Positions 36,242 through 46,782 of a DNA stretch of 64,000 bases are shown in pieces (positions within the stretch are counted from its first letter, which is position 1; the number at the start of each line of letters is the position of its first letter). This DNA is from Arabidopsis thaliana (lineage: Eukaryota; Streptophyta; Magnoliopsida; Brassicales; Brassicaceae). The position numbers and the translations under genes were made by a program. The DNA is taken from contig NC_003070.9 of assembly GCF_000001735.4 (NCBI RefSeq), positions 10,968,001-11,032,000 of the forward strand, read 5' to 3'. Below the pieces are notes generated by a model, which was not told the DNA's origin, did no database searches, and saw only the letters and a list, made by a program, of their open reading frames with translations.

Positions 36242-37444
36242 TTAAAAACGGTCTTCCTGAGAGAATTTTGATTTTGCAGCATATGTTGTCTTCATAATAT
36301 TAAACTCAAGATCCTCTACATGGTCTACAAAGGCGTAAATTCTGTGTACGGCATACAATCCCCGGTGTAGTCCTTTGACTTCAACAGTTAAGAGAGTATT
36401 TTTGTCGGGGTTAAAGTATAAAACATAAAATGGCTTAAGTGTTTGAGTCTTCTTCACCAAAACAATTTCACCTGAAGCAGTCACCCCAACAACGGAGAGA
36501 TTATATTTAACCTGATCGACTTTATTATCATCCCTCAAAGTGTAGACATATGTCGACCATTCTTCTTTTCCGACATCCTCTAGAACCCACACACTTAACT
36601 TTAGGGGAAAACCACCATCATCAACATACTCTTGATTAATCATGCCTAATTTACCCTTATAGTTTACCAATTTAGTAGAAGAGCAGTATGTGTTAAGACG
36701 TAGAAACACAAAATTCTCAGACCTAACATCAAAGCAAACTAGCACATTTTTATCCATTGCATAATTAATTTTAGCTAGGTAATACAAAATCCCATTGATG
36801 CAAATTGTTCCATTACTATGAGGAAGATAGCGTAAGGGAGATTGGATCTTCCTCCACCCAACTGTTTCAGCTCCTAATGTAAGAATATGATGATCCGTTT
36901 GATGTTTATCAAAATCGAATATCGGGATTAATACCTTGAATTGCTTGTCAATCGGATCAAACCCTAAAAATTTACCGTAAGGCACGCTCTTGAAATCCAG
37001 TAAAGGTGGTAAGATCACATACCCATACTGCCCTGTGCTAGGGTTACATATCACACCCAAGTGATCGTCACCCTTCTTTCGGATCGTCATATTAGGGAAA
37101 TAGATCAAACTAGAAGCATAACTACAACCGTGTTGTGGGCGTTTGTCTTCAAAGAATTTCAGATGGAGATTAGCGGCTACTACAAGAGACGACTTCCCAA
37201 GATAATTTTTAGGTTGAGGCAACGAGAAGAATTTCCACTCCCCTTCTTGTTCGACAGCGATTAAGAGATGTGGACGAGATGAAGACCTGGTGAGGAACAA
37301 CTCGGTGAAGTATGACTGACGAATCATGGATTCCCATAGCTTCGACACGCAGCGACACCTCGCGATTGACTTTGAAGGCAATCTCGAGAGTATATCAAGA
37401 ATGAGATCAATAGGAATGGAATCTGTGTTTTCTTCACTATTCAT
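36242..37444 (-). CDS. F-box protein with FBA (type 3) domain
   Basis: Intronless, 400 residues from MNSEENTDSIPID; an ATG ten codons upstream (37474) is in frame but adds non-conserved sequence. F-box at residues 8-50 (LILDILSRLPSKSIARCRCVSKLWESM) for SKP1 binding in an SCF ubiquitin ligase, then an F-box-associated domain with the family landmarks LTLGAETVGWRKI, ICINGILYYLA, LINYKGKLG-like LVNYKGKLG, WVLED and FYVLYFNPD. It is the first and most complete member of the minus-strand tandem cluster and lacks the hydrophobic C-terminal tail encoded by some later copies. It sits just after the parent MOSC gene, giving the ancestral order of the duplicated unit. Target unknown. Likely At1g30920. 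Confidence 0.92.
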   Translation of the reverse strand: MNSEENTDSIPIDLILDILSRLPSKSIARCRCVSKLWESMIRQSYFTELFLTRSSSRPHLLIAVEQEGEWKFFSLPQPKNYLGKSSLVVAANLHLKFFEDKRPQHGCSYASSLIYFPNMTIRKKGDDHLGVICNPSTGQYGYVILPPLLDFKSVPYGKFLGFDPIDKQFKVLIPIFDFDKHQTDHHILTLGAETVGWRKIQSPLRYLPHSNGTICINGILYYLAKINYAMDKNVLVCFDVRSENFVFLRLNTYCSSTKLVNYKGKLGMINQEYVDDGGFPLKLSVWVLEDVGKEEWSTYVYTLRDDNKVDQVKYNLSVVGVTASGEIVLVKKTQTLKPFYVLYFNPDKNTLLTVEVKGLHRGLYAVHRIYAFVDHVEDLEFNIMKTTYAAKSKFSQEDRF

Positions 37445-37555
37445 GATCGTCCTTGTGTTTGCGAGAAATCGCAAATTGGTGAATCTCTGGATTATGGAAA
37501 ATATCTCTGTTCAAAGACACAATCCTAAAACTTGTCATTACAATCCCTAATTCTT

Positions 37556-37565
37556 ATTTATAAAC
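37556..37565 (-). promoter_or_regulatory. TATA box of the first F-box gene
   Basis: On the minus strand the sequence ttataaataa lies about 112-121 bp upstream of the ATG at 37444, a normal TATA position allowing an ~80-base leader. Confidence 0.5.
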
Positions 37566-37828
37566 CCAAACCGACATTTAATTTTGTTTAATTATCAAAT
37601 CTAAACTCAAATTCTTATTTATAAACATACACTGATATTTAATCTTCTTTAATTAAAAATATACAGATTTGATTTCCTTATTTGTTTTCTAATTTTAATT
37701 TTGATTTATTCTTAAATATAGTGTTAAATGGCATATTATTGTATTTTGATTAGTTATTAAAGAGGGGTGAATGAACAAGAATTTTTCTAAAAAAATGCTT
37801 GTGTTAAACTTGATTTTTTGGGTGAATA

Positions 37829-38290
37829 AACTAAGGGATGTTATTCGTTTATGATTTTAAAAGAGTTTTAGTGATTTAAATTATCATGTATAATCTGTTG
37901 TTATTCAATCAAGATTTATTTAAAATATGTTAAAGTTTTGTGTTATTCATTTAAGATTTGTAAAAAGTAATCTAAAATCTTCATAAATTTTGGGTTATTA
38001 GATTCATACTTTTATAAAGTCATTACAAGTTTTGTGTTATTCAATTAAAACAAAAGAATCTTTGAGTGTTAATGATTGTTAATGATTTAAATTATTATGT
38101 TATTGGTTCATGACTTCTTACATTTTTCTTCACAAAATGAAGTCATGAAAAGTCATGGAAAGTATTATCAAAATAGAGAGATTGTTTGAGATTCTTTACA
38201 AGATTATAAAAAACTAATCAACAAGATTATAAAAAACTCTCTAACAATCATTTAAAATCTTTCATTTCTACTTTTAAGGATTTAATTGAA
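37829..38290. mobile_element. MITE-like element, copy 1 (right end missing)
   Basis: Starts gggatgttattcgtttatg and aligns along its length with the element at 48011-48464, including aagattataaaaaactaatcaac followed by a partial repeat of itself and ctctctaacaat. The right terminal repeat seen in the other copy is not present here, so this copy is truncated. No coding capacity. Confidence 0.7.
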
Positions 38291-38574
38291 GCCAGCTTAA
38301 TAGTTGACCACTGAGCTCAAACTAGTTAACTCAAAGTTAGTCGGCGAAAGAAAAAAAAAACTATTTTAAAACACATAATTTCTTGCAGCCTCTAATCGAA
38401 GTATTTACTTTTATTTTTGGAAGCCCCAAATTACATGCAGAGAGAAAGAAAGAAGAGTTTGTTATCTAATCTCATTGCAGAGAACAAATGACGTGTCACG
38501 GACCAAAAAATCTTAATATTTAAAAATTCAAGCGCAAAAGTTTATATTTCTCAGTGAGAGATCTACATCATGTT

Positions 38575-38660
38575 AAATTTATTTTTTTGGAGAAGAGATC
38601 TGTCTTAATGTGCCTCGAACCCCGCACCTACACCGGGAAAATTTACCACTGGGCCAACAA
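38575..38660 (-). mobile_element. SINE-like tRNA-related fragment
   Basis: Read on the minus strand, ttggcccagtggtaa (complement of 38644-38658) resembles a pol III A box, and gcggggttcgaggc (complement of 38612-38625) a B box about 20-30 bases later. An A-rich tail follows (complement of the T-run at 38583-38588). This is the layout of a short tRNA-derived SINE. No clear target duplication was found, and no tRNA cloverleaf is intended. Confidence 0.5.
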
Positions 38661-38976
38661 CTCACATATCTCTCTTGATAAAAATTTCATTTTTATTTAC
38701 TTGATATGTGTGTGCTTTTTTTTCCGACAGTACCAAAGGTCTTTACTACTTCTAAATCCTCAATTAGACTATTACTGACTTTAGATGAAAATGAAAATTG
38801 ACAGGATCTTCATAAAAGCATAATTTCTAAAGAAATTCTTTGACATAACTTAATGTTTACAGATAGAGAGTACAAATACAATTTGCATCAATTAGAGAGC
38901 TTTTTCAGCTGAGTAAGGTAAGCAATCAGGTTTTAAATCTAGTAAATTTCAATCATCTTCTAAAAGACAGAAAGCA

Positions 38977-40150
38977 TCAAATTAATTTGTTAATGCTCTC
39001 AAACCTACTACGAAATGATCTTGTTCCAAGTGAGCAAGGGTCCTCACTTGATGATGATGTGCTCTGTTCTGGTGGGCTTAAAGATGGTGCAACATATGTT
39101 GTCTTCATACCATCAAACCTAAGATCCTCTACATGGTCTACAAAGTAATTAATGAACTGTATGATCGTCAAACCATTCTTCCTCTTCTCTAACACCTTGG
39201 ATTTCAACACTTCGGAGAGTGTTCCTATCGGGATTAAATTAGAAAACATAAAACGGTTTCTATGCATAATTCTTCGCCAAAACAATTTCACCTGAAGCAG
39301 TTGCCCCAACAACGGAAAGATTGTTGTTAAAGACTTTATTCTCATCAGCCCTCACAGTGTAGGCATATTTCTTCTATTCCCCTTTCTCGACATCCTCTAG
39401 AACCTGCATACGTAACCCAAGGAGATATCCAGCATCATAATCCTTCTCCAAATCAACCAAACCTAATTTACCCTTATAGTTTATCAATTTATAGTTTATC
39501 ACACTGGAAGATACATTAGAGTTAACAGCTAAGTAATACAGAATCCCATTAATGCATATCGACCTTTTCCAACGAGGTTCATAGGTAAAGGGACATATGA
39601 TCTCTCTCCACCTCACATTTTCAGTTCCTAATGTCAAAATATGATAAACCAATTCATTTCCGACTCTACAGTTGAAGACTAGAACCTTGAATTGCTTGCC
39701 AATCGGATCAAATCCTAAAAGGGGACCGAAGTTTTGGTACGTTGTTCTGAGGTCAGGTGGTAAGATCGCATATTGTCTCGTGCTAGGGTTACATATCGCA
39801 CGCACTTCATCGTCCCACTCCTTTGAGATCTGGATAATAGGGAAATATATCAAACTAGAAGCATAACTACAACTGTTTGGGCTTATGTCTTTGGAGAATT
39901 TCATATGAAAATCGGCGGCTACTACAAGAGACGACTTCCCTAGTGATTCTGAGGCTAAGGAGAGGAGAAGAAGCTCCACTCCCCTTCTTGTACAATCCCA
40001 ATCAAGAGACGTGGATTAGAGGATGACCAGGTGTGGAACAACTGGGGGAAATCTTGACGACGAATAATGGACTCCCTCACTCCCATAGCTTCTACACGCA
40101 ACGAAACCTAAGGATTGATTTTGCAGGCAATCTCGAGAGTATGTCAGGAA
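38977..40150 (-). pseudogene. F-box/FBA pseudogene, disrupted
   Basis: Minus-strand relative of the 36.2-37.4 kb F-box gene. The F-box remnant at 40080-40150 reads DILSRLPAKSILRFRCV and then hits stop codons; the FBA part survives as two open pieces, 39979-39374 and 39345-38977, separated by a frame break near 39350-39370. Landmarks such as SSLVVAADFHMKFS, ICINGILYYLAV and LINYKGKLG remain. The 5' end is cut off at 40150, where a different sequence starting cagggccggctc begins. No hydrophobic tail. It cannot make a complete F-box protein. Confidence 0.85.
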
Positions 40151-40340
40151 CAGGGCCGGCTCAAACTTTTTGAAGACCTTGTGCTGATTTATAAAAATTG
40201 GCTTTAGTTAATACTGTTTTTAATTACAGAGATTTTTGGACCCTAAAATCTTAAGTAAAATTGGAAAAAAATTGACAGAGACTCTGTACTTAAAATTCCT
40301 CAATGGTTGCTAAAACTTTTGCATTTGTTCTATGGCTATA
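40151..40340. mobile_element. Partial hAT-like terminus interrupting an F-box copy
   Basis: Sequence cagggccggctcaaac at 40151 has the form of hAT-type terminal repeats (CAGGGSCGG...), and the following text (aagaccttgtgctgat, ttttggaccctaaaatc) resembles non-autonomous hAT relics common in this genus. It starts exactly where F-box homology stops. No matching right end was found, so the right boundary is a guess and the assignment tentative. Confidence 0.4.
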
Positions 40341-40439
40341 TTATATTCAGTTACCAGTATAATTAAACTGAAAGGCATAAGAAACCTAAAGAAGCTCTCG
40401 AAAGAGGAACGAAGGCTACAGTGATACTAAGATGAATAG

Positions 40440-41240
40440 TCAAGTGATAAAAATCGCCATGTAACAGAGAGCAACCATCTTCAAAATTTGCGTCTCTGCT
40501 TCTTCTTCTTTTGGTTTTATTTGACGTATACACTGCAAGAAACATAATATTGCTGAAGTTTATTATATACGGAAAAATCTCGTAAAGTTCAAGGTCGGCG
40601 CTAACCTATAAAGCCCGAGAAACATGGGCTTTAACCATCTAAATATACGTGAGTTTCTCACTTTCTCTGATGATTATGCTAACCTTACCGGTATTTTATT
40701 TTATAGATTAGTGTTTTCTCTTGTACAGTTGTAATTTTTATCTCAAGTAACATAATCAACACGTCAATGAGGAGTATCTGCTTGGCGTAGCAGCAAGAAG
40801 AATGACTTGAACGTGAACGGAATGCTCGAAGACATGCATTCTTCACAGGATCGGCTCATCAAACTCATTGACAAGAATGTTCGCAACCGTCTCAGCTCAA
40901 TCACACACCAAGGGGATTGTCGATACGAAGACGGCTTACGGCTCACATTTTTTATCCACATTATATCTCGGCATTAGTGAGAAGAGTTTGAAACGAAGGC
41001 TAGTTCAAGTAAGAGACTGGCACAATGTATTTCTACTTCTTCTTCTGGGTTTTTCTCTGACTTCACTGCAAGAAAAACTTTTGGTGCTGAAGTTGCTTTT
41101 CTCTTCTGGTCCAGAGCCACCAAAATCTTCTTTGCAGCCTAAAAACCGCTTACCAAAATCTATTTTCTGTTTCTTGAAATTTGAATCAAAATCTACTTTT
41201 AATCTGAGTTCTTGTACACTTTCGCTAATTAATTAAGCGT
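40440..41240. pseudogene. Fragments of an unrecognised gene, copy 1
   Basis: The segment 40440-40560 closely matches 42355-42455, and 41085-41165 (ccagagccacc...cttctttgcagcc) matches 42473-42530. Between them, 40790-40960 has a plausible exon-like plus-strand reading (NDLNVNGMLEDMHSSQDR) with no family I recognise. Stops and frame changes break every reading, so these are gene fragments carried with the F-box duplications. F-box 5'-flank text (cccgagaaacatgggctttaaccatc) is also present at 40613-40640. Confidence 0.5.
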
Positions 41241-41887
41241 CTCTAATAATGTCATTGCAGAGGTATATATGAATCTTGAGATGTCACATTCAAAAAAGCT
41301 CACGAATTTCTCCTATTAAGAAAAAAAACTCATTTGTATTCACTTGATTGCTCTTTCACTTATTTATTCTGACTTTGATTAAGTTATTGTATCGAATCTT
41401 GATGTGTCACGGGAAAATAGAAATAAGCGCATGCACGTCTCATATGTTCACGAATATCTCTATTTCAAATCCAACTTCAAGTTATTTGCTTCATTGCAAC
41501 ATATGTGTGCTCCTTCACCTGGCACGATAGACTCTATGATATAATAGTTAGACTCTATGATATAAACTAGAACAAAATGGTAAGCCAATATAGTGCAAAT
41601 TAAAGCTCACATAAATGAGGCTTTATGTTATAAATATTATGAAGAAAACTTCAGCATGGCTCTGATTATAGAAGAAAAAACATAATTTCTGAAGAATAAA
41701 TTCGCATCAAATAGAAAGATATTTCATCTGACTTGGGGGGAGCAAAAGAGGCAATCAGATTTTGTCACCTAAAAGACACAAGGCATTAAATTAACGCCTC
41801 ACTATCTGATTGCAGGTGAGCAACGGTACTCCCTTAATGATCTTTAAGTACGCTTCTGTTCTGCTGGGATTCTAGCTGGTGTCTCTT

Positions 41888-42265
41888 TCAATTCTTAAAA
41901 CTAAACTGAAGATCCTCTACATGGTCTACAAAGGCGCAAACTGTATGAAAGTTGAGGCATTTGTGGTCTTCTCCAACACCTTGGATTTCAACACTTAGGA
42001 GAGTGTTCCTTCCGGGATTAAAGTAGAACACATAAAACGGTTTGCATGCATTTGTTTTCACCAAAACAATATCACCTGTAGCAGTCATCCCAACCACGGA
42101 AACATACTTAACGACTATATTCTCAGCCATCAAAGTGTAGACATATGTCGACCATTCCTGTTTCTCAAAATCCTCTAGAACCGTCATACGTAACTGAAGG
42201 GGAAATACACGTTCATAGGCATGCGTCAAATTAATCACACCTACTTTACCCTTATAGTTTATCAA
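41888..42265 (-). pseudogene. C-terminal F-box/FBA fragment
   Basis: A 125-codon minus-strand frame begins in the middle of the FBA domain (MINYKGKVGVINL) and runs through YVYTLMAENIVVKYVSVVGM and FYVFYFNPGRNTLLSVEIQG to DHVEDLQFSFKN. Nothing resembling the F-box half lies upstream; instead homology stops near 42275 and the unrelated fragment at 42283 begins. A broken copy of the cluster gene. Confidence 0.85.
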
Positions 42266-42282
42266 TGTAGTAGAGGCTGGAT

Positions 42283-42640
42283 ATGACCAGTATCGGTTCA
42301 GATCTAAGAATGGGTTCAGCTTTACATGGCGATTTCTATCACTTCATTTGGTGTTTTTCGCCATGTAACCATCTTCAAAATATGCGTCTCTGCTTCTTCT
42401 TCTTTTGGTTTTATCTGACGTACACTGCAAGAAACATAATATTGCTGAAGTTTCTTTCCTCAGTTTCGCTACAGAGCCACCAATAATCTTCTTTGCAGCC
42501 AAGAAACGTCTTACCAAAGCCATTTTGTGTTTTCTTTTATAGTTAACCTGTGTTTCTCATATGCTTGGTTTAGGAGCAGGAAGAGTGATTTGAAGTTCTG
42601 ATCTGGAATGTCAGAACTCAGAAGTAATAATGAGAAAAGT
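42283..42640. pseudogene. Fragments of an unrecognised gene, copy 2
   Basis: Shares two blocks with 40440-41240: 42355-42455 and 42473-42530 (see that entry). Here the two blocks are adjacent, whereas in copy 1 they are ~530 bp apart, so one copy carries an insertion or the other a deletion. The part at 42570-42605 (aggaagagtgatttgaag) resembles 40795-40815 (aagaagaatgacttgaac). Identity of the parent gene unknown. Confidence 0.5.
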
Positions 42641-43144
42641 ATATATCTTCAGGACGATCCAAATTCTTTCCTCTGCTTTATGGAAAAGAGTTTGGAAAAA
42701 AAAATTCATGTATTTGTTTTTTCTGAAAAACACCCTTTTAAAGTCTTTTCATTGTCATGGATATTGTTCCTATTCTTTTTATTGTTTAGATATATTATAT
42801 GCAATTTTGAAGTTTAGATTTTGGAACTAACAATAATTTTGTAGAAACATGTCAAAGAAAACAAGAATACTATAGATCTTAAAAGAATTTTTTAACATTG
42901 ACTACGAAGAAAACAAAGAGTTTTATGAAAACGCAATGTAGATAAAACATTTATTTGCTCAACTCCAAAGTAATGTGTAACACAATTAGGACATGCTAAT
43001 CAGGACGAACATGCTAAACAGAGTGATGGAGCTCACACATTGACACAAAACTTGTAAAATGACAAGTCACACTGTCAGCCGAAATAGCTAGACTCTTATG
43101 GTATAAAGCTTATTCAGCCAACTTCGACGTTGTTGTGCTTTAGG

Positions 43145-44283
43145 CTATTTCGTAGTGATAAATGGGCCTGACTTGAGTTGCTTTGCATCGTTAACATTAA
43201 GATCCTCGACATGGTCTGTAATAGTGTAAACTCTACAATGATTCTCCAATCCTTGGATTTCAACTCTTTGGAGAGTTTCTCTTTCGGGATTGAAGTAGAA
43301 GACATAAAACGATTTAGATGCAAACTTCTCCGACAAAACAATTTCACATGTAGCAGTCATCCCAACGGCAAGAGAAATATTGTAGAACATGACTTCATAC
43401 TCAAGAAAAGTGCAGTCGTATTTCGACCATTCATGTTTCTCGACATCCTCAAGAACCCACATACTCAACTCAAAGGTACGACTTCCATTAGCGTTACCAT
43501 GTTTCCAATCAATCCCACCTAATTTTCCCTTATAATTTATCAAATGATAAAAGCAATCTACGTCAATGAACGTGAATTTTTCAAATCTAACATCAAAGCA
43601 AACTATCACAAAAGACCTTTGGTTAACCAAGGGTTCATCAATTTGGATAGCTAAGTAATATAAAACCCCATTGATGCATATCCCTTCACAAAAAGGATCA
43701 TGAGTTAAGGGGCAATGGATCTTTCTCCACCTCATTCTTCTAGTTCCCAAGGTCAGAATTTTATGATCATCAGGACCAGATGGATAAGCCATGAACAATA
43801 CCTTGAATTGCTTGTCAATCGGATCAAACCCTAAATAGCTATACGACTTTACATACCTTCTCAGTTTAAGACCATATACTTTCCCGTGATAGGGTTACAT
43901 ATCGCACGCACTACATCTTCATCATTCACTGAGATCCTCATATCAGAGAGATAGATCAAGCCAGAAGCATAGCTACAAATTTCTCGGCTTATAACTTCAG
44001 AGAACTTAGTATGAAAATCGGCAGCTACTACAAGAGACGACTTTTCATATGAATTCCGAGGCTGAGTCGACGAGAAGAAGAGGCCCTCACCGTTGGCTCG
44101 TTTGACCCCAAATAAGAGACGTGGACGAGCTGAGGACTTAGTCAGAAACAACTCGGTGAAATCTTGACGGCTGAGGATGGACCTCCGTAGCTTCGACACG
44201 CAACTACACCTTGCAACTGATTTTGCTGGCAGTCTCAAGAGTATCTCGTAAACGAGATCATCATTCGGAAACGAATTCATCAT
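43145..44283 (-). pseudogene. F-box/FBA gene with a single frameshift
   Basis: N-terminal frame 44283-43861 encodes the F-box (MMNSFPNDDLVYEILLRLPAKSVARCSCVSK) and ends in a stop just after GKYMVLN; the FBA domain continues in another frame from about 43857 (RRYVKSYSYLGFDPIDKQF, then LTLGTRRMRWRKI) to 43145. The break lies at about 43858-43866, where one base appears to be lost. A gtaagt donor and a tatag acceptor bracket the break, but the resulting intron would be only about 45 nt, shorter than plant introns normally are. Both halves are otherwise well conserved, so the lesion is recent or a sequencing or strain difference. A remnant of the hydrophobic tail follows out of frame. Confidence 0.8.
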
Positions 44284-45542
44284 TACCAGTATGTGAAAAC
44301 TCCTAAACAGTTCGACCTAAGTAGATGCTGTTAGGGGAGGTGGGTTTTTAAATTAAACCTAGTTAAGCCCAAGAAGCATACGGGTTTTTTACCATCAACA
44401 TTTATATTAACTTTTTACTTTTTATTCAGTTTTGATCGAAAACGTGATGGACTTAATATTACCAGAAAGAAGGTCATGAAGAAGACCTATGAATTGGTTT
44501 CTTGAAAATGTTTTAGAGAAAATAAATTAAAGAATCAGAAGTGTCCAATTCTTTCGCATCATGATTTTGATGTGTTTGTTTAGTTTTAAGTAAAGCATAA
44601 ATGTTTCATTGTTAGTTAGTGAAGTGGATTGTTCATCAAATCTTAAGAGAAAATGAAGTACAAACTTCTAATCAATCTCCATGTTTCACTGATATCTTCA
44701 TTCATCTATTCATATATGACTCTCGTTAGTACTTAATAAGTGTTCTTTTAGAACATACAAAAATCTGGAATTCGAATTTCGTTACTTAACCACCTAAGCT
44801 GAAATGTTTTATTGTAATTTTACACAAAGGCATATATAATTCTCCCACGAACTTAGAGCATATATAAGAATAACTAAATTGAACAAAACAAAAAAAAAAA
44901 CAGTATTACTACATGAGCTTTTAAATAAGATTTCAATTTTCTACACGAAGAATTTAGATCCCGTTAAAACCATCAATGTTTATTTATTTTCTCAGTGTTG
45001 ATTTGTTTTCAAAAAAAATAATAGTATTACGTGACTGACTTGATATTGATGTGTTTCTGTTTTCATCAAGATTTTGATGTGTTTTGTTTTAGTTTAAGTA
45101 AAACATATATATCTTTTCATTGTTGGTATTGAAGCGGCTAGTGGATATATGTGGTTCATCAGATCTCAACATAAAAAATGAACTTTATTGTTTAACCATC
45201 AACTCTAACAATTCAATCATTGACCAAAACTGAGGCAAAGGTTTCTTTTCTTTTTTTCCGAAAAAGGGTTGAGTGAGGCAATGGTTTCTTGACAGTCAAG
45301 TTACTGGATTTACAAAACACTAACGCAAAACAAGATAAGATTTTGTCATGATCAGGTTCCTTTCCTCGTATGCATAATCTTACTCTCTTGTTGATGAACA
45401 GACACGAGAAATGTTGAGAGCTCATCAGTTTACCTTTGTGCTATTTGTTAAGAAAAAGAGTTGAAACAAAAATTTCTATGGATATTTCAGGAGTTGAAAT
45501 ACAAGTTGACATTGACGTTGAAGCCACATATAAATTCCAACT
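44284..45542. other. Cluster spacer with repeated noncoding blocks
   Basis: No gene. Two tandem versions of a block of the form gattttgatgtgttt-gtttagtttaagtaaa-...-tttcattgtt occur at 44570-44620 and 45065-45130. Related blocks occur at 56005-56540 (there split by a solo LTR) and 57085-57150. The part 45190-45400 (aggcaa-ggtttct...gtttttcatgatcaggttcc-like) resembles 56630-56790 and 62230-62400. These are the noncoding parts of the duplicated unit. Confidence 0.6.
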
Positions 45543-45973
45543 TGTTGGGGGTCGGTTCGGGCCCAGATTGTAAAGGGCTAAACCGAGCCCATTTCCTAAC
45601 AGAATGAGAAACCCAGAGTGAGTCAAAGCTAGATTCAACGAACAGAAGGAATGAGGAAGAGAATGACATGTGTACGGTGAAAGAGAATAAAGAGGGTAAA
45701 AGTGTAAAGCAACAGAGGAAAAGCCCTAGAAAGAATGTTCTATAAATACAGAAATAGAAAGAATGAAAGGATATGCGCAATTTCCGCTGACGGAGAAAGG
45801 ACAAAGAAAGGACGCAAGTACAACATTCGAACTCGCTTCGTCTTCATTATCTCGCCTCGTCTTCACTCCACTTCGTCTTTACATTCTCATCTAATCGCTG
45901 GCTTGTTAACCTCGACGGATTCTTCATTTATTCCTAGAGACAACTTCGTACTTGTGTGATTCTTACATCAACA
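45543..45973 (+). mobile_element. Solo LTR, 431 bp, 5-bp target duplication CAACT
   Basis: Begins tgttgggggtcgg and ends tacatcaaca, with the tg...ca termini of an LTR, and is flanked on both sides by caact (45538-45542 and 45974-45978). A tataaata box lies at 45742. There is no internal retrotransposon sequence, so it is a solo LTR left by recombination. Its last ~40 bp resemble the end of the 56016-56497 LTR (cctagagac...tcgtacttgt-tgattc...atcaaca), so the two are related families. The unoccupied counterpart is at 57431-57540. Superfamily (copia likely) not provable here. Confidence 0.88.
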
Positions 45974-46039
45974 CAACTCCTTCTTCACATCCTTAGATTA
46001 TTCTTCTCACCGTTTTTGTCACTGTCCCATTAACCTTTT

Positions 46040-46530
46040 GGCTGTAGTTTAAGTGGTTAGAGCTCCTGGTAACACAGACTTCGTTGGGAAGCCTCGTCGA
46101 CTTGTTCGTTTTGACTCCATTTAAAGGATTGTCGCAGTGCCGTAGATCTCACGTGTTTGCTATTACATTGCAGCCTTTGTGACTAGACCTGTGGATCCAA
46201 ATCATGCTCCAGATCACTTTGTGATTTCTCAGTTCAGTTTGTTTCCTTTGGGTTCTGCTCTATATAGTCTCATAATGTTGTACAAAAGTTCTCTTGATTC
46301 CCTGAATAAACTTCTCAAGGAGCCTTTACCAGTCAACCGATTTAGACCAAGTAAGTTCCAATGAAAGTCGTAGTTAGTCTCTTCAAAGCTATTATTGCTT
46401 TCAAACAACAATTTATAAATTCTGTTACTGGGAAATGTGATCATTATTAGTGGACATTGAGATAAATTAACCAAGAAAAAAAATCGAATCAGACAGATTT
46501 AGAGCCAAAGAGGAAACCAAAGGGAAGGAT
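46040..46530 (+). pseudogene. Fragment of the MOSC/mARC-like gene
   Basis: Matches exons 3-7 of the 32.9-34.8 kb MOSC gene with intron remnants between: gtggttagagctcctgg (exon 3 start), ttcgttgggaagcc, the TRPVDPN(Y/H)AP part of exon 4, SSLDSLNKLLKEPLPVNRFRP of exon 5, and a trace of exon 7 (tcagacagatttagagcc). Because introns are kept, this is a DNA-level duplication rather than a retrocopy. It lies just before the next F-box copy, in the same relative order as at the intact locus. Confidence 0.85.
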
Positions 46531-46782
46531 GATGTAATCATAACCAATGAATTATTCGACTATTGATTAGGCGTTCTGATCTTATATATGTGACAATTTT
46601 AGCTAAACCAATAGAGTCATAGAGCTAAAAATACAAAATAAATAAGACAAGAATACAAAATAGTTAGGCCAATAGAGTGATGGAGCCTGTTAGCTAGGAA
46701 TTCATACTTGTTCTGATGCTTGTTCTTCAAAGACTTGGAGAGATCACTAGATGTATGCCAGCATTGTTATGGTTACGATATT

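Noticed and set aside
38600-38660. tRNA gene on the minus strand
   Set aside because: A- and B-box-like motifs are too close and no cloverleaf stems pair; SINE-like instead.
43820-43870. 45-nt intron rescuing the 43.1-44.3 kb F-box gene
   Set aside because: Splice-site-like ends exist but the length is below the usual plant minimum; a frameshift is simpler. Kept as a finding to test.
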